Source: Burkholderia sp. SRS-46 (lineage in GTDB: Bacteria; Pseudomonadota; Gammaproteobacteria; Burkholderiales; Burkholderiaceae). Taken from it: a stretch of DNA of 64,000 nt. The DNA lies in assembly GCF_004343775.1 (NCBI RefSeq), contig NZ_PTXL01000001.1, forward strand, positions 1,382,305 to 1,446,304, in the 5' to 3' direction. Position numbers and translations under genes: made by a program. Under the pieces are notes generated by a model. That model had not been told where the DNA came from. It made no database searches and was given only the letters and a program-made list of their open reading frames with translations. Shown here one piece after another: positions 1 through 8,196 of the stretch (positions are counted from its first letter, which is position 1; every line of letters starts with the position of its first letter).

Positions 1-1277
1 TTAACAATTATATTTGACAATTTCTGATCAGCCCCCGGATATCCCTTGGTTGGTATTCCAGTGTTAGGAGCATTCTGATAATACAACTGCTTCCCAGGAT
101 CGCTTAAAAAATCACTGTCCGGAATTTTATTGAAAGTCTGATATGTTCCCTTACTTGCATTATGAGAAATAATATTTGGAGTCATTGGAGTTGGCTTCGG
201 ACCGTTATTTGACGACGCAGCCGGCTGCCCACTCGAACCCTCCACCGAATCTCCGCTTGCATCGACAATGTTATCCGTCTGCTCGAATGTTGCGTAAGTA
301 AAATATGGCGCCGAGTTCGTCTTGTGAATAATATGCAGACCAATCAGGGCCAGTTCTTCGTCCCTATACTTTATAGTCTTGGCATTCGGATCATTTACGG
401 CAGCCGAAGGCACTTCGACGTAGTAACGAACTGTCGCCCGATAATAGCGATTAGGATCTTCATTTTCACCAAGCTTGCGCCATGCGGCCTTAATCTCCAC
501 AGTATTGGGGAGAAAACTCACAAGATCCGACGACCCCGGAGGCGGGTCCGCCCTATGTTTCTTGATATAATTCGCAGTATCTGAGAACGGAGGCTCTTTC
601 TGCCCCCACCAGCCATTTGACGCAACATACTTGTACTCCATTCGATTTCCCTTTGCCATAAATAAAATCTTATTTTTAGGATAATCTGAAATCGAAGATG
701 CCTTGCCGGCAAATATTTGATTCAATGATATCTGACTATTTTCGTCGAGATTAACAAAAGGAGTTTTAGCAGAGGGCTTCCCAGATTCCGGCTCAATTTC
801 ACCCGAACCATAAATATATGCAGGAGGCGAGTCGTATCCGTAATCATTCAAGGGAGAATCTTTATACCCAGGAGGAGCGCCCTTCCCTGGATAAATCTCA
901 ACTTTCCCGCGATATGTGTGCCATACCAGTGGCCCCGCGTTATCCGGATTCCCAAATTTTAGGTCACGATCCGGCACCTCACGCCTGAATGCGGCTCCTT
1001 GTTCAATTTTTGCAGGCCAGTTTAATGCGATAAACTCCTGCCAAGCAAATTTGGCGGCATCTCGCAATGATGCTTTTGGCGCACCGCCAGGTCCAGGTAT
1101 GTCACATGGAAAATCTGGCGATACAACAATAGTCCCGCCAGTATATTCTTTACAAATAAGTTCCACAGGTCCAGGTCCCATGAAAGTTCCCGCATGGGCA
1201 TAAAGGACTGTGGTACCCACCAATAGCATGGCGACTCGATTGACGAGAACACGCCACCAAAGAGACGGCTTCTTCAT
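1..1277 (-). CDS. Predicted exported protein of unknown function, C-terminus beyond the window
   Basis: An uninterrupted minus-strand reading frame of 425 codons begins at ATG 1277 and is still open at base 1. The start is preceded by a strong ribosome site (GGGGGTGAG). The product opens MKKPSLWWRVLVNRVAMLL and has a signal-peptide-like hydrophobic stretch ending near ...YAHAG, so export is likely. Two Cys near residues 42 and 58 and a segment reading AWQEFIALNWPA (about residues 75-86) are the most distinctive features. The rest is rich in Tyr, Asn, Pro and Gly. I do not recognise a catalytic domain. Similar AWQEF..LNWP proteins occur as secreted or lipoprotein-like hypotheticals in proteobacteria, but that is memory, not a search. 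Codon use is much more AT-rich than the core genes to the right, which suggests horizontal acquisition. Confidence 0.8.
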   Translation of the reverse strand, partial: MKKPSLWWRVLVNRVAMLLVGTTVLYAHAGTFMGPGPVELICKEYTGGTIVVSPDFPCDIPGPGGAPKASLRDAAKFAWQEFIALNWPAKIEQGAAFRREVPDRDLKFGNPDNAGPLVWHTYRGKVEIYPGKGAPPGYKDSPLNDYGYDSPPAYIYGSGEIEPESGKPSAKTPFVNLDENSQISLNQIFAGKASSISDYPKNKILFMAKGNRMEYKYVASNGWWGQKEPPFSDTANYIKKHRADPPPGSSDLVSFLPNTVEIKAAWRKLGENEDPNRYYRATVRYYVEVPSAAVNDPNAKTIKYRDEELALIGLHIIHKTNSAPYFTYATFEQTDNIVDASGDSVEGSSGQPAASSNNGPKPTPMTPNIISHNASKGTYQTFNKIPDSDFLSDPGKQLYYQNAPNTGIPTKGYPGADQKLSNIIV

Positions 1278-1889
1278 CTCACCCCCTTTTTATCAGCTAT
1301 AGCCCCTCTGATTGCCGGCCACCTTTTTTGATGAGGCACCGGATAGCAGTTCAGCTTATGACAGAATTTAATAGTTATTGCCCATCAACCTCAACAGGCA
1401 ACATCGCGCACAACGCCGGATGAGATTACTGATATAACCTATTTAAAATCATCGCCCCAAAATCACCCGCACTCGACAGAGCCTACTCCAATGATCGGCG
1501 TTGCCATGTACGATCACACGAAAGCTCTCGCACAATAAAAAATACACATCCTCGGACAGTCGATCCATTACACTCAATTACACGAAAACCATGCGATCCT
1601 GATTTGCCTAAAATAGGGGGCAAACATAATCGACAACGAAATAACTCACCATTCAAAAAATGCGGATATCCCACACGAGATGCACCAGCAGGAAGCGGGA
1701 AGCGTGTTGTTACACGTGCCAGCGGTTCGCCGCGACAGGGCATCCTGACGATTGATCCCGATTAGATCGCCCCCAGGCCGACTGGATCGTCCGTCACCGT
1801 GATATCCGGTGACACCGTCAATAGCATGGTTCGATCCACCGCTGTGTTCGCACGCAACGACTATCCGAAGAAAACCAGTCGCCCGGCAA
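1278..1889. other. Gene-free stretch, AT-rich then mixed
   Basis: This is the upstream region of the exported-protein gene. Apart from that gene's ribosome site at the left end, I see no convincing coding sequence on either strand. The short open frames here lack ribosome sites and recognisable products. Base composition shifts from AT-rich to mixed towards the right, consistent with decayed accessory DNA. Confidence 0.5.
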
Positions 1890-1988
1890 TCACATGTCGC
1901 GAACCTTCGGCGCTGCGTCCATCTCATCGGCACGGATACAGTGCAGCATTGCGCGTGCGGCCTCGGCGCTCTTCGTGTACAGCCATTC
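1890..1988 (-). pseudogene. Remnant of the 3' end of a SRAP (YedK/HMCES-like) gene, copy A
   Basis: On the minus strand 32 codons read EWLYTKSAEAARAML..., then ...APKVRDM, then a stop at 1890. This lines up without gaps with the C-terminal part of the better-preserved SRAP relic at 2644-3135 (WLHTKNVEAARATLQLYPAD...). The two DNA segments are roughly 70% identical by eye over 94 bases. Nothing upstream of base 1988 continues the SRAP homology, so only the tail survives. SRAP proteins cross-link to abasic sites in single-stranded DNA through Cys2, but no such function can remain here. Confidence 0.6.
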
Positions 1989-2195
1989 ATCATATCCAGT
2001 TGCACGCATTCGACCGACGCAGGGCAATCAAATTTCAATGCGAGTCGAAACAGAATATTCCCATCAGAATTACTAGGTTTCGCCCACCCCGTCTCCAATA
2101 TAGTATGAATAAGCTGAGCACTCGAAACCCGATCTCAGCCTGACTCACATCGAATTATTTCCACTTCACACTCAATTGAGTACCTGGAGATCAAA

Positions 2196-2498
2196 ATGGC
2201 TCAACCTCGAATCGTATGGGGCAGCATCGATAAAAATGGGAATATTCTTAGCGGCTCGGATGGTTTTTCCGTTGGGAATGTCGGCGCAGGCAGATACAAG
2301 ATTACCTTTAGCCCGGGATTTGCAACACTCCCCGCGATTATTGCAACTCAAAACAACTTCGGCAGCGGGGATGAATACAATACAGACGGAGTAGTCGTTC
2401 CGTTCGTCGACAAGGGTTCTTGCCAGGTCAACACCGGCGGCGGCACCGCCAATAGCCTCCAGAACCGATCCTTTGCATTTGCGGCAATCGGCATTTAA
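2196..2498 (+). CDS. Small beta-rich protein, unknown function
   Basis: The product is 100 residues, starting MAQPRIVWGSID. GGAG lies about seven bases before the ATG, which supports this start. The sequence is rich in Gly, Ser, Asn and hydrophobic alternations, with a central GRYKITFSPGFATLPAII motif and no signal peptide, membrane segment or catalytic signature. The pattern G-x-Y-x-(I/V)-T-F-x-x-x-F-x-x-x-P is familiar from beta-sandwich tips of phage tail fibres and from small lectin-like or surface proteins of Burkholderia and Ralstonia; that link is inference. The gene is more AT-rich than the core genome and lies between two SRAP relics in direct orientation. A phage-derived or adhesin-like role is possible but unproven. 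Confidence 0.65.
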   Translation: MAQPRIVWGSIDKNGNILSGSDGFSVGNVGAGRYKITFSPGFATLPAIIATQNNFGSGDEYNTDGVVVPFVDKGSCQVNTGGGTANSLQNRSFAFAAIGI

Positions 2499-2643
2499 TT
2501 CAATTTCTGATTTTACCGCCCGGATAAGGGAACGCGTTGAAACAAAACCCTGTTCACCTTATCCGGGATGGCGTTATTATTGATGAACTGGAGATTGACT
2601 GGGCGAGTTGTCATGGCTTCCCAATCGGCATGTCCACTTCATC

Positions 2644-3135
2644 TCAAGCTATTACCTGGAATGCCGGGTGACATAGCAATCGAATGTTACGAACCTTTGG
2701 CGAAGCAGTCATCCCGTCTGCCGGATACAGTTGCAACGTCGCGCGCGCCGCCTCGACGTTCTTCGTGTGCAGCCATTGTCGTAGTCGGCCGGCCGCCACA
2801 TCACCACAGACCGCCTCTCGTCGCCCGGCTTGTGCATGCGCCCCATCACGCCATGCCCATCGGCATTGACAGTCAACTGCTCATCCCGATCAGCGAGCGG
2901 CCGTCATCACCCTCGTAGCGTCGCCAGATCCCCGCGACGCAATACGACTCCCAATCGGCCAGGCCGATCCGGTGCCAGACGTTGCGGCCTGTCTCGTAGC
3001 ACAGCTCGTAAATCCACCTCGCGGGGATCAAACACCAATCCCCGTCGCGCCACGCCTTGCCGTACCGCCGCTCCGAGCCGACCGTCTCGGAGCGAGAGCC
3101 CCCTGTAGTTGCCGATAGCAGCCGACAAGGTGCCG
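2644..3135 (-). pseudogene. Decayed SRAP domain gene (YedK/HMCES-like), copy B
   Basis: The minus strand encodes most of a SRAP protein in three frames. The first block (from about 3120) contains SETVGSERRYGKAW, DWCLIPARWIYE and ...VAGIWRRYEG. After a frameshift near 2875-2880 the second block reads LTVNADGHGVMGRMHKPGDE. After another near 2770-2775 the third reads WLHTKNVEAARATLQLYPAD and ends at a stop at 2644. CLIPARWIYE matches the family's (R)CLIPA.G(F/Y)YE, and MHKPGDE matches the loop carrying the conserved His. The N-terminal MCGR with the catalytic Cys2 is missing. Live SRAP proteins shield abasic sites in single-stranded DNA and are common on phages and mobile elements. This copy must be inactive. 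Confidence 0.75.
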
Positions 3136-4021
3136 CTTCGACGCCTATCAGATCGCTAACGGTGGTTGAATGAGCTCTGGCGCCACGCATTGCACGGCAA
3201 GCTTGCCTCGCCCCCTGCAATTTGACGGGCTCGGGGCCGTTTTAGGGGAGCAGCCCCTTGCCATCTCAAACTGTCGTCCAGGTTGGTTTATTTCTAGTGA
3301 CCCACGGGCAACCAGGCGAAACGAAGCCTACTTTTGGGAGATTGGGACATCTGGAATGTGGGGCACGGCCGCAAAAACGAGAGTTTGCTGCCGTTTTGGG
3401 TTCGGCAAGCCAAATCTAGCGGCGGGAGGCGGCGTACACCGGCGGCTCGGATACATCGACCGACGGGCGATCCCTCACGGACACCGACTTGATGTGTCTG
3501 CGTCGTCCAGTTCACCGTCGCCCCAGGCGGTTTGATGCCACGAAGGTGCCCCTATATAGCCAAGCCAACTTTGCGATTGACGCGTCCCCGGATCGCCACC
3601 ATAATGCGACGAACTACTCCGTCTATTTTTAGAGATGACGCGTCCGTACGACGCGCCGGCTGCCGATCCTGACACGGCCGCTCAGGCCCTCCAGCGAGGG
3701 TGTCTTCTCACTTCGTCACGTTGAGTGGTACGCATAGCAGCATGCCAAGTTCCACACGTCGCGCGCCGAAGGCATTCCGCTTTGTCCGGATGTCACCTCA
3801 CTTGGCCGCCCCGGGTGGGCATTCCTTTCCAATAATGCGACGAAGCACTCCGTCCGTTACTCCACCGCTGCCGCTTCCCGGAGTTGGATAGCAGCGAGAT
3901 TGCGTTTCACCAGTTGTGCTCACCTCGGAGCGTGAGCCTGCGCCCCAACCCTCGGGTTCATCAACATCCCGGCCAACTTCCACAGGCCCGCCCTTGGCCA
4001 CTCATTCGACGGATACCTGCA
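3136..4021. other. Gene-free stretch with a short diverged repeat
   Basis: No supported gene is visible. The open frames on both strands are short and overlapping, and none has a ribosome site with a recognisable product. A segment beginning ATAATGCGACGAA and continuing ACTCCGTC occurs at 3601-3630 and again at 3832-3861, about 24 of 30 bases matching. This points to duplicated, decayed sequence, perhaps remnants of a mobile element. Confidence 0.45.
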
Positions 4022-4287
4022 ATGTTTCAAGAGAAATTAAATACCAGAAAGAAGATCGGCCTGGTACTCCTGGGAGTGGTGTTGCTGTATTGGATCGCCG
4101 TCCCGATACTTCCCTTTACGAACATTCCGAACAAGGCAGTCGTCATTCCCGTGTTGGTCGTTGTGGACGAGGTTTTTTTGTGGGCGCGGTTGCGCTACTA
4201 GGGAAGGAATACTGGGAAAGTATAAAAAATGGGCGGCCCGACCCTTCTCGCGGAAAGGTAATTATTCGAAATAGTTCATGTGCGTAG
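4022..4287 (+). pseudogene. Transporter-suffix-domain membrane protein, frameshifted
   Basis: From ATG 4022 the frame reads MFQEKLNTRKKIGLVLLGVV..., with a second hydrophobic stretch around NKAVVIPVLVVV, but it stops at 4201. In the next frame, straight after the T run 4173-4179, the sequence continues FFVGAVALLGKEYWESIKN and stops at 4287. Adding one T would join the halves into an 88-residue protein with two membrane helices ending in LLGKEYWE. That matches the short 'transporter suffix domain' family, whose members stand alone or at the end of transporters. The family's role is not established. A one-base loss in a homopolymer could be decay, phase variation or sequencing error. The ribosome site is weak. 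Confidence 0.6.
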
Positions 4288-4747
4288 CGAACGCCTCCTT
4301 TCTCGAGAGCCTGAATTCCGGAAAGACTTCGGATACAGGCAGCTTGTCGCGCGGCCTGGTTGCGAGGCACTGCCCGCCCTACGTCACGGATTTCGGGATC
4401 AGGGGTTGTCGGTCTGTCCGGACATCCCGGCTACCGATTCCGATGCACCGCCCCATTGCCCAACAAAAATCCGCCCTACCAAATAAAAATAAAAAATAAA
4501 ATCGATAAACACCCCTCGCCTCAGTCTTTGTTGTGCACCACAACGAACAATTCTCCAGAATTATTTAAAGCACCGGACAATTTCCAAAAAACCATTTCCA
4601 AATCCGCCACATCCATTCACCGGAAGATTATTCGCCCATATATTCCAGATCGATCAGACATCGGCGCCCCTTCCAGCCTGGCAGCCCTGAACCGCGCATC
4701 ATCCGTATCACAACCCAAGCAACAATCTCATTCACCAAGGAAAGATC
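4288..4747. other. Gene-free, AT-rich stretch upstream of a small secreted-protein gene
   Basis: No coding sequence can be supported. The part from about 4470 to 4640 is rich in A and T. The right end provides the leader and ribosome site (AAGGAAAGATC) of the gene at 4748. Confidence 0.5.
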
Positions 4748-5023
4748 ATGAGAAAACTCGCGGCCACGCTCTTTTCGGCCATGATGCTTGCTGCTTCCTC
4801 GTACGCCTCTGCGGAAGCGCTTTGCAAGGCCGGCAAGATCGACAAGGTCGAAACCGACACGAGCGGCAATTTGCAGGTGGTCATCAGCGATGGTATTTAC
4901 ACGTTCACTGCAAAAGAGGTCTTTCCGCTCATTTATTCGGCGTTTTCCGAGAACCGGAATCTCTTCATCTACGGCAATAACTGCGCCAACGGATCGGTAG
5001 CCAGCCGCTTCGCCATTCGATAA
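4748..5023 (+). CDS. Small secreted protein, unknown function
   Basis: The product is 91 residues. A good ribosome site (AAGGA) lies eight bases before the ATG. Residues 1-22 form a classical Sec signal peptide (MRKLAATLF...SYASA), so the mature protein of about 69 residues should be periplasmic or secreted. The mature part has Cys26 and Cys79, which could form one disulfide, and a hydrophilic beta-rich pattern (LQVVISDGIYTF). I recognise no family with certainty. A strong hairpin terminator follows at 5081-5117, so the gene appears to be a single transcription unit at the border between accessory and core DNA. Confidence 0.75.
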   Translation: MRKLAATLFSAMMLAASSYASAEALCKAGKIDKVETDTSGNLQVVISDGIYTFTAKEVFPLIYSAFSENRNLFIYGNNCANGSVASRFAIR

Positions 5024-5080
5024 GCCAGCGAAAAACCCAGTCACTGACATCATTCGCAATCAGCGCATTATCTGATAATC

Positions 5081-5117
5081 GGCCGACCGGCATTTGCCGG
5101 CCGGCCTTGTCTGTTTT
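5081..5117 (+). terminator. Intrinsic terminator after the small secreted-protein gene
   Basis: A hairpin with arms GGCCGACCGGCA and TGCCGGCCGGCC (12 bases, one or two imperfect pairs) is followed by TTGTCTGTTTT on the plus strand, about 58 bases past the stop codon. Confidence 0.65.
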
Positions 5118-5386
5118 AAATCGCACCGATGCAGCGCAGCATTTCGCGCACATGTGTGCGTGAACGACACCGCCCCAAGGACGATCGTTTGCCGACAGGG
5201 ATGGATTGGTATGAAAGGCGCCCAGCTTGCACGACACCGGACGCATAGCAACGCAACGCGCTACGACCGCAACCTGCCGGCACCGGGCGCCACTTTGCCG
5301 CGCACTCGCCTGGCCGATAGACCAGGCGCTGACGAATAACGAGCGAGCCGGCGCGGCGCATTGCGCGTCCGCACCGGACAAGCCGC
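5118..5386. other. Gene-free spacer between the 4748 gene and phaR
   Basis: Together with the terminator this makes a 363-base gap between convergent genes. I see no coding sequence or clear repeat in it. Confidence 0.5.
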
Positions 5387-5953
5387 TTACTTCTTCTCCG
5401 GCTCCGTCGATCCCGGCTGCTTGAACGGGAACGAGCTGAACATCGACTTCGCCTGGTTCTGCATCTGCTCCTGCATCTGCACGAACATGTTCTTCGATTG
5501 CTCGATATAGCTCGTCATCATCCCCTGCATCATCGGCGCCTGCATGTTCATGAACTGCGACCAGATCTCCGGATTCATCGCATTGTTCTCGTACAGGTTC
5601 TTCGACTGGTCGGCGAGCTTGTTCTGGATGTCGATGAACGCCTGGATGTTCTTTTCCAGGTAGGTGCCCATCATGCCCTGCATCGCATGCCCGTAGAAGC
5701 GGATGATCTGCGACAGCATCGACGACGAGAACATCGGCACGCCGCCGCTTTCCTCTTCGAGAATGATCTGCAGAAGGATGCTGCGCGTCAGGTCTTCGCT
5801 CGATTTCGCATCGACGACCTTGAAGTCCTCCTGGTCCAGCACGAGCTGCTTCACGTCGGTAAGCGTGATGTACGTGCTTGTCTCGGTATCGTAGAGCCGG
5901 CGGTTCGGATACTTCTTGATGAGCCGCTCGGCCGATTTCTTTGTAGTAGTCAT
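5387..5953 (-). CDS. phaR: Polyhydroxyalkanoate synthesis repressor PhaR
   Basis: The product is 188 residues. The N-terminal PHB/PHA accumulation regulator domain carries IKKYPNRRLYDTETSTYITL (about residues 12-31), the DNA-binding signature of PhaR. A second accumulation-regulator segment follows (around residues 65-110), then a Met/Gln-rich tail (MQAPMMQGMM, MQEQMQNQAK). In Cupriavidus and relatives PhaR binds DNA upstream of phasin genes and its own gene, and is released when it binds PHB granules. Here it lies downstream of phaB, reading the same way, the usual beta-proteobacterial order. It starts at ATG 5953. The 120-base gap to phaB contains hairpins, so phaR probably has its own promoter. 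Confidence 0.95.
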   Translation of the reverse strand: MTTTKKSAERLIKKYPNRRLYDTETSTYITLTDVKQLVLDQEDFKVVDAKSSEDLTRSILLQIILEEESGGVPMFSSSMLSQIIRFYGHAMQGMMGTYLEKNIQAFIDIQNKLADQSKNLYENNAMNPEIWSQFMNMQAPMMQGMMTSYIEQSKNMFVQMQEQMQNQAKSMFSSFPFKQPGSTEPEKK

Positions 5954-5991
5954 GTAACGCCTTTAAGTGCCAGCGTAGCGCAGTGACAAAT

Positions 5992-6068
5992 CCCCGCCGC
6001 CCGAAAGACGGGTGGCGGGGCCCCTTGGGAAACGCCGAACCGCGCGGCCACCCGGCCCGCGCGGTTCG
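5992..6068 (-). terminator. Two hairpins between phaB and phaR
   Basis: Just past the phaB stop are inverted repeats GAACCGCGCGG/CCGCGCGGTTC (6038-6068) and CCCCGCC/GGCGGGG with inner GCCC/GGGT pairing (5992-6020). On the minus strand the second is followed by ATTTGTC, a short and weak T run. It may end phaCAB transcription, but it is not a textbook terminator. Confidence 0.45.
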
Positions 6069-6073
6069 CGGGC

Positions 6074-6814
6074 TTAGCCCATGTGCAGGCCGCCGTTCAG
6101 CGAGAAGTCGGCGCCCGTCGCGAAACCCGAATCGTTCGACGCGAGCCACGCGACGATCGAGCCGATCTCCTCGGGCCCGCCCAGACGGCGCACCGGAATC
6201 GTCGCGACGATCTTCTCGAGCACGTCGGGACGAATCGCCTTGACCATGTCGGTGCCGATGTAGCCCGGCGACACGGTGTTGACCGTCACGCCCTTCGTCG
6301 CGACTTCCTGCGCGAGCGACATCGTGAAGCCGTGAATGCCGGCCTTCGCGGTCGAGTAGTTGGTCTGGCCGAACTGGCCCTTCTGGCCGTTCACCGACGA
6401 GATGTTGATGATCCGGCCCCAGCCGCGCTCGACCATGCCGTCGATCACCTGTTTCGTCACGTTGAACAGGCTCGTCAGGTTGGTGTCGATGACGGCCGTC
6501 CAGTCCTCGCGCGTCATCTTGCGGAACACGACGTCACGCGTGATGCCCGCATTGTTGACCAGCACGTCGATCTCGCCGACCTCGGCCTTGACCTTGTCGA
6601 ATGCTTCCTTGGTCGAGTCCCAGTCGCCGACATTGCCTTCCGATGCGATGAAGTCGTACCCGAGCGCCTTCTGGTCCTCGAGCCACTTCACGCGGCGCGG
6701 CGAGTTCGGGCCGCAACCCGCGACCACCTTGAAGCCGTCTTTCAACAGGCGCTGGCAGATGCTGGTGCCGATACCGCCCATACCGCCCGTTACGTAAGCA
6801 ATTCGCTGAGACAT
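6074..6814 (-). CDS. phaB: Acetoacetyl-CoA reductase PhaB
   Basis: PhaB reduces acetoacetyl-CoA to (R)-3-hydroxybutyryl-CoA with NADPH, the middle step of PHB synthesis in the cytoplasm. The 246-residue product is a short-chain dehydrogenase: cofactor motif TGGMGGIG at residues 9-16, NNAG at 87-90, and catalytic Ser140, Tyr153 and Lys157 in SSVNGQKGQFGQTNYSTAK. The start chosen is ATG 6814, which has GGAGTGAG eight bases upstream. A frame extending to 6892 lacks a ribosome site and adds non-family residues. It follows phaA closely and lies in the phaC-phaA-phaB order typical of Burkholderia. Confidence 0.96.
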   Translation of the reverse strand: MSQRIAYVTGGMGGIGTSICQRLLKDGFKVVAGCGPNSPRRVKWLEDQKALGYDFIASEGNVGDWDSTKEAFDKVKAEVGEIDVLVNNAGITRDVVFRKMTREDWTAVIDTNLTSLFNVTKQVIDGMVERGWGRIINISSVNGQKGQFGQTNYSTAKAGIHGFTMSLAQEVATKGVTVNTVSPGYIGTDMVKAIRPDVLEKIVATIPVRRLGGPEEIGSIVAWLASNDSGFATGADFSLNGGLHMG

Positions 6815-6916
6815 AAATCTCACTCCATTTTCTTGGTTTCGAGAGTTGCCGAGCGGCGCCCTCTGACTACACGCGGCGCTTGCCCGGCACACGGCCCGGC
6901 AGGCGCCGAGAGACGA

Positions 6917-8098
6917 TTACGGACGCTCGAGCGCGAGCGCGACGCCCATCCCGCCGCCGATGCACAGCGACGCCAGCCCGCGCTTCGCATCGCGCTTGAC
7001 CATCTCGTGCAGCAGCGTCACCAGGATCCGGCAGCCCGACGCCCCGATCGGATGCCCGATCGCGATCGCCCCGCCGTTCACGTTCACCTTCGACGTGTCC
7101 CAGCCCATCTGCTTGTGCACAGCCAGCGCCTGCGCCGCGAACGCCTCGTTGATCTCCATCAGGTCCAGGTCGCCCGGCGTCCAGCCCGCGCGCTCCAGGC
7201 ACCGCCGCGACGCCGGCACCGGGCCCATCCCCATCACGCTCGGATCCACGCCCGCGTTCGCGTACGCCTTGATCCGCGCCAGCGGCTTCAGGCCCAGCGC
7301 ATCGGCCTTCTTCGCCGACATCACCAGCACCGCCGCCGCGCCGTCATTGATCCCCGACGCGCTCGCCGCCGTCACCGTGCCGTCCTTCGCGAACGCCGGC
7401 TTCAGCCCCGCCAGCGACTCCGCCGTCACGCCGTGGCGCACGAACTCGTCCGTCGTGAACTGCAGCGGCTCGCCCTTTCTCTGCGGAATCGTCACCGGCA
7501 CGATCTCTTCGTCGAAGCGCCCGGCCTTCTGCGCCGCTTCCGCCTTGTTATGCGACAGCGCCGCGAACGCGTCCTGCTCTTCGCGCGTGATCCCGTATTC
7601 CTTCGCGACGTTCTCCGCCGTGATGCCCATGTGGTACTGGTTGTACACGTCCCACAGGCCGTCGACGATCATCGTGTCGACCAGCTTCGCGTCGCCCATC
7701 CGGAACCCGTCGCGCGAGCCCGGCAGCACGTGCGGCGCCGCGCTCATGTTCTCCTGGCCGCCCGCGATCACGATGTCCGCGTCGCCGGCAATGATCGCGT
7801 TCGCCGCCAGCATCACCGCCTTCAGGCCCGAACCGCACACCTTGTTGATCGTCATCCCCGGCACCGCGCTCGGCAGCCCGGCCTTGATCACCGACTGGCG
7901 CGCCGGGTTCTGGCCCGAGCCCGCCGCCAGCACTTGGCCCAGGATCACTTCGCTGACCAGCTCCGGCTTCACGCCGCCGCGCTCCAGCACCGCGCGAATC
8001 ACCGTGGCGCCCAGTTCCGGCGCCGCGATCTTCGCGAGCGAACCGCCGAATTTGCCGACCGCGGTACGCGCGGCCGATACGATCACTACGTCCGTCAT
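6917..8098 (-). CDS. phaA: Acetyl-CoA acetyltransferase (beta-ketothiolase) PhaA
   Basis: PhaA condenses two acetyl-CoA to acetoacetyl-CoA, the first step of PHB synthesis. The 393-residue protein is a full-length biosynthetic thiolase. The acyl-enzyme nucleophile is Cys88 in NKVCGSG. The C-terminal catalytic pair is His349 in IGHPIGASG and Cys379 in SLCIGGGMG. Start ATG 8098 is supported by GGAGGGAAGGG upstream. It lies 98 bases downstream of phaC and 102 bases upstream of phaB on the same strand, forming a phaCAB operon. Confidence 0.97.
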   Translation of the reverse strand: MTDVVIVSAARTAVGKFGGSLAKIAAPELGATVIRAVLERGGVKPELVSEVILGQVLAAGSGQNPARQSVIKAGLPSAVPGMTINKVCGSGLKAVMLAANAIIAGDADIVIAGGQENMSAAPHVLPGSRDGFRMGDAKLVDTMIVDGLWDVYNQYHMGITAENVAKEYGITREEQDAFAALSHNKAEAAQKAGRFDEEIVPVTIPQRKGEPLQFTTDEFVRHGVTAESLAGLKPAFAKDGTVTAASASGINDGAAAVLVMSAKKADALGLKPLARIKAYANAGVDPSVMGMGPVPASRRCLERAGWTPGDLDLMEINEAFAAQALAVHKQMGWDTSKVNVNGGAIAIGHPIGASGCRILVTLLHEMVKRDAKRGLASLCIGGGMGVALALERP

Positions 8099-8196
8099 TT
8101 CCCTTCCCTCCGGGCCGGCGCGACACGGCGCATCGCTCCCCGCCCTGTTAAAAAACTGCGGCGCACCAGACAGCGTGCGCCGCTGTCAGCCTTTCG

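Noticed and set aside
1646..2098. 150-codon minus-strand frame over SRAP copy A
   Set aside because: It crosses the relic in a different frame for most of its length and has no ribosome site or family resemblance.
1..5100. Search for an integrase, transposase or tRNA attachment site for the left accessory region
   Set aside because: None could be read; only SRAP relics, broken or small genes and a short repeat are visible.
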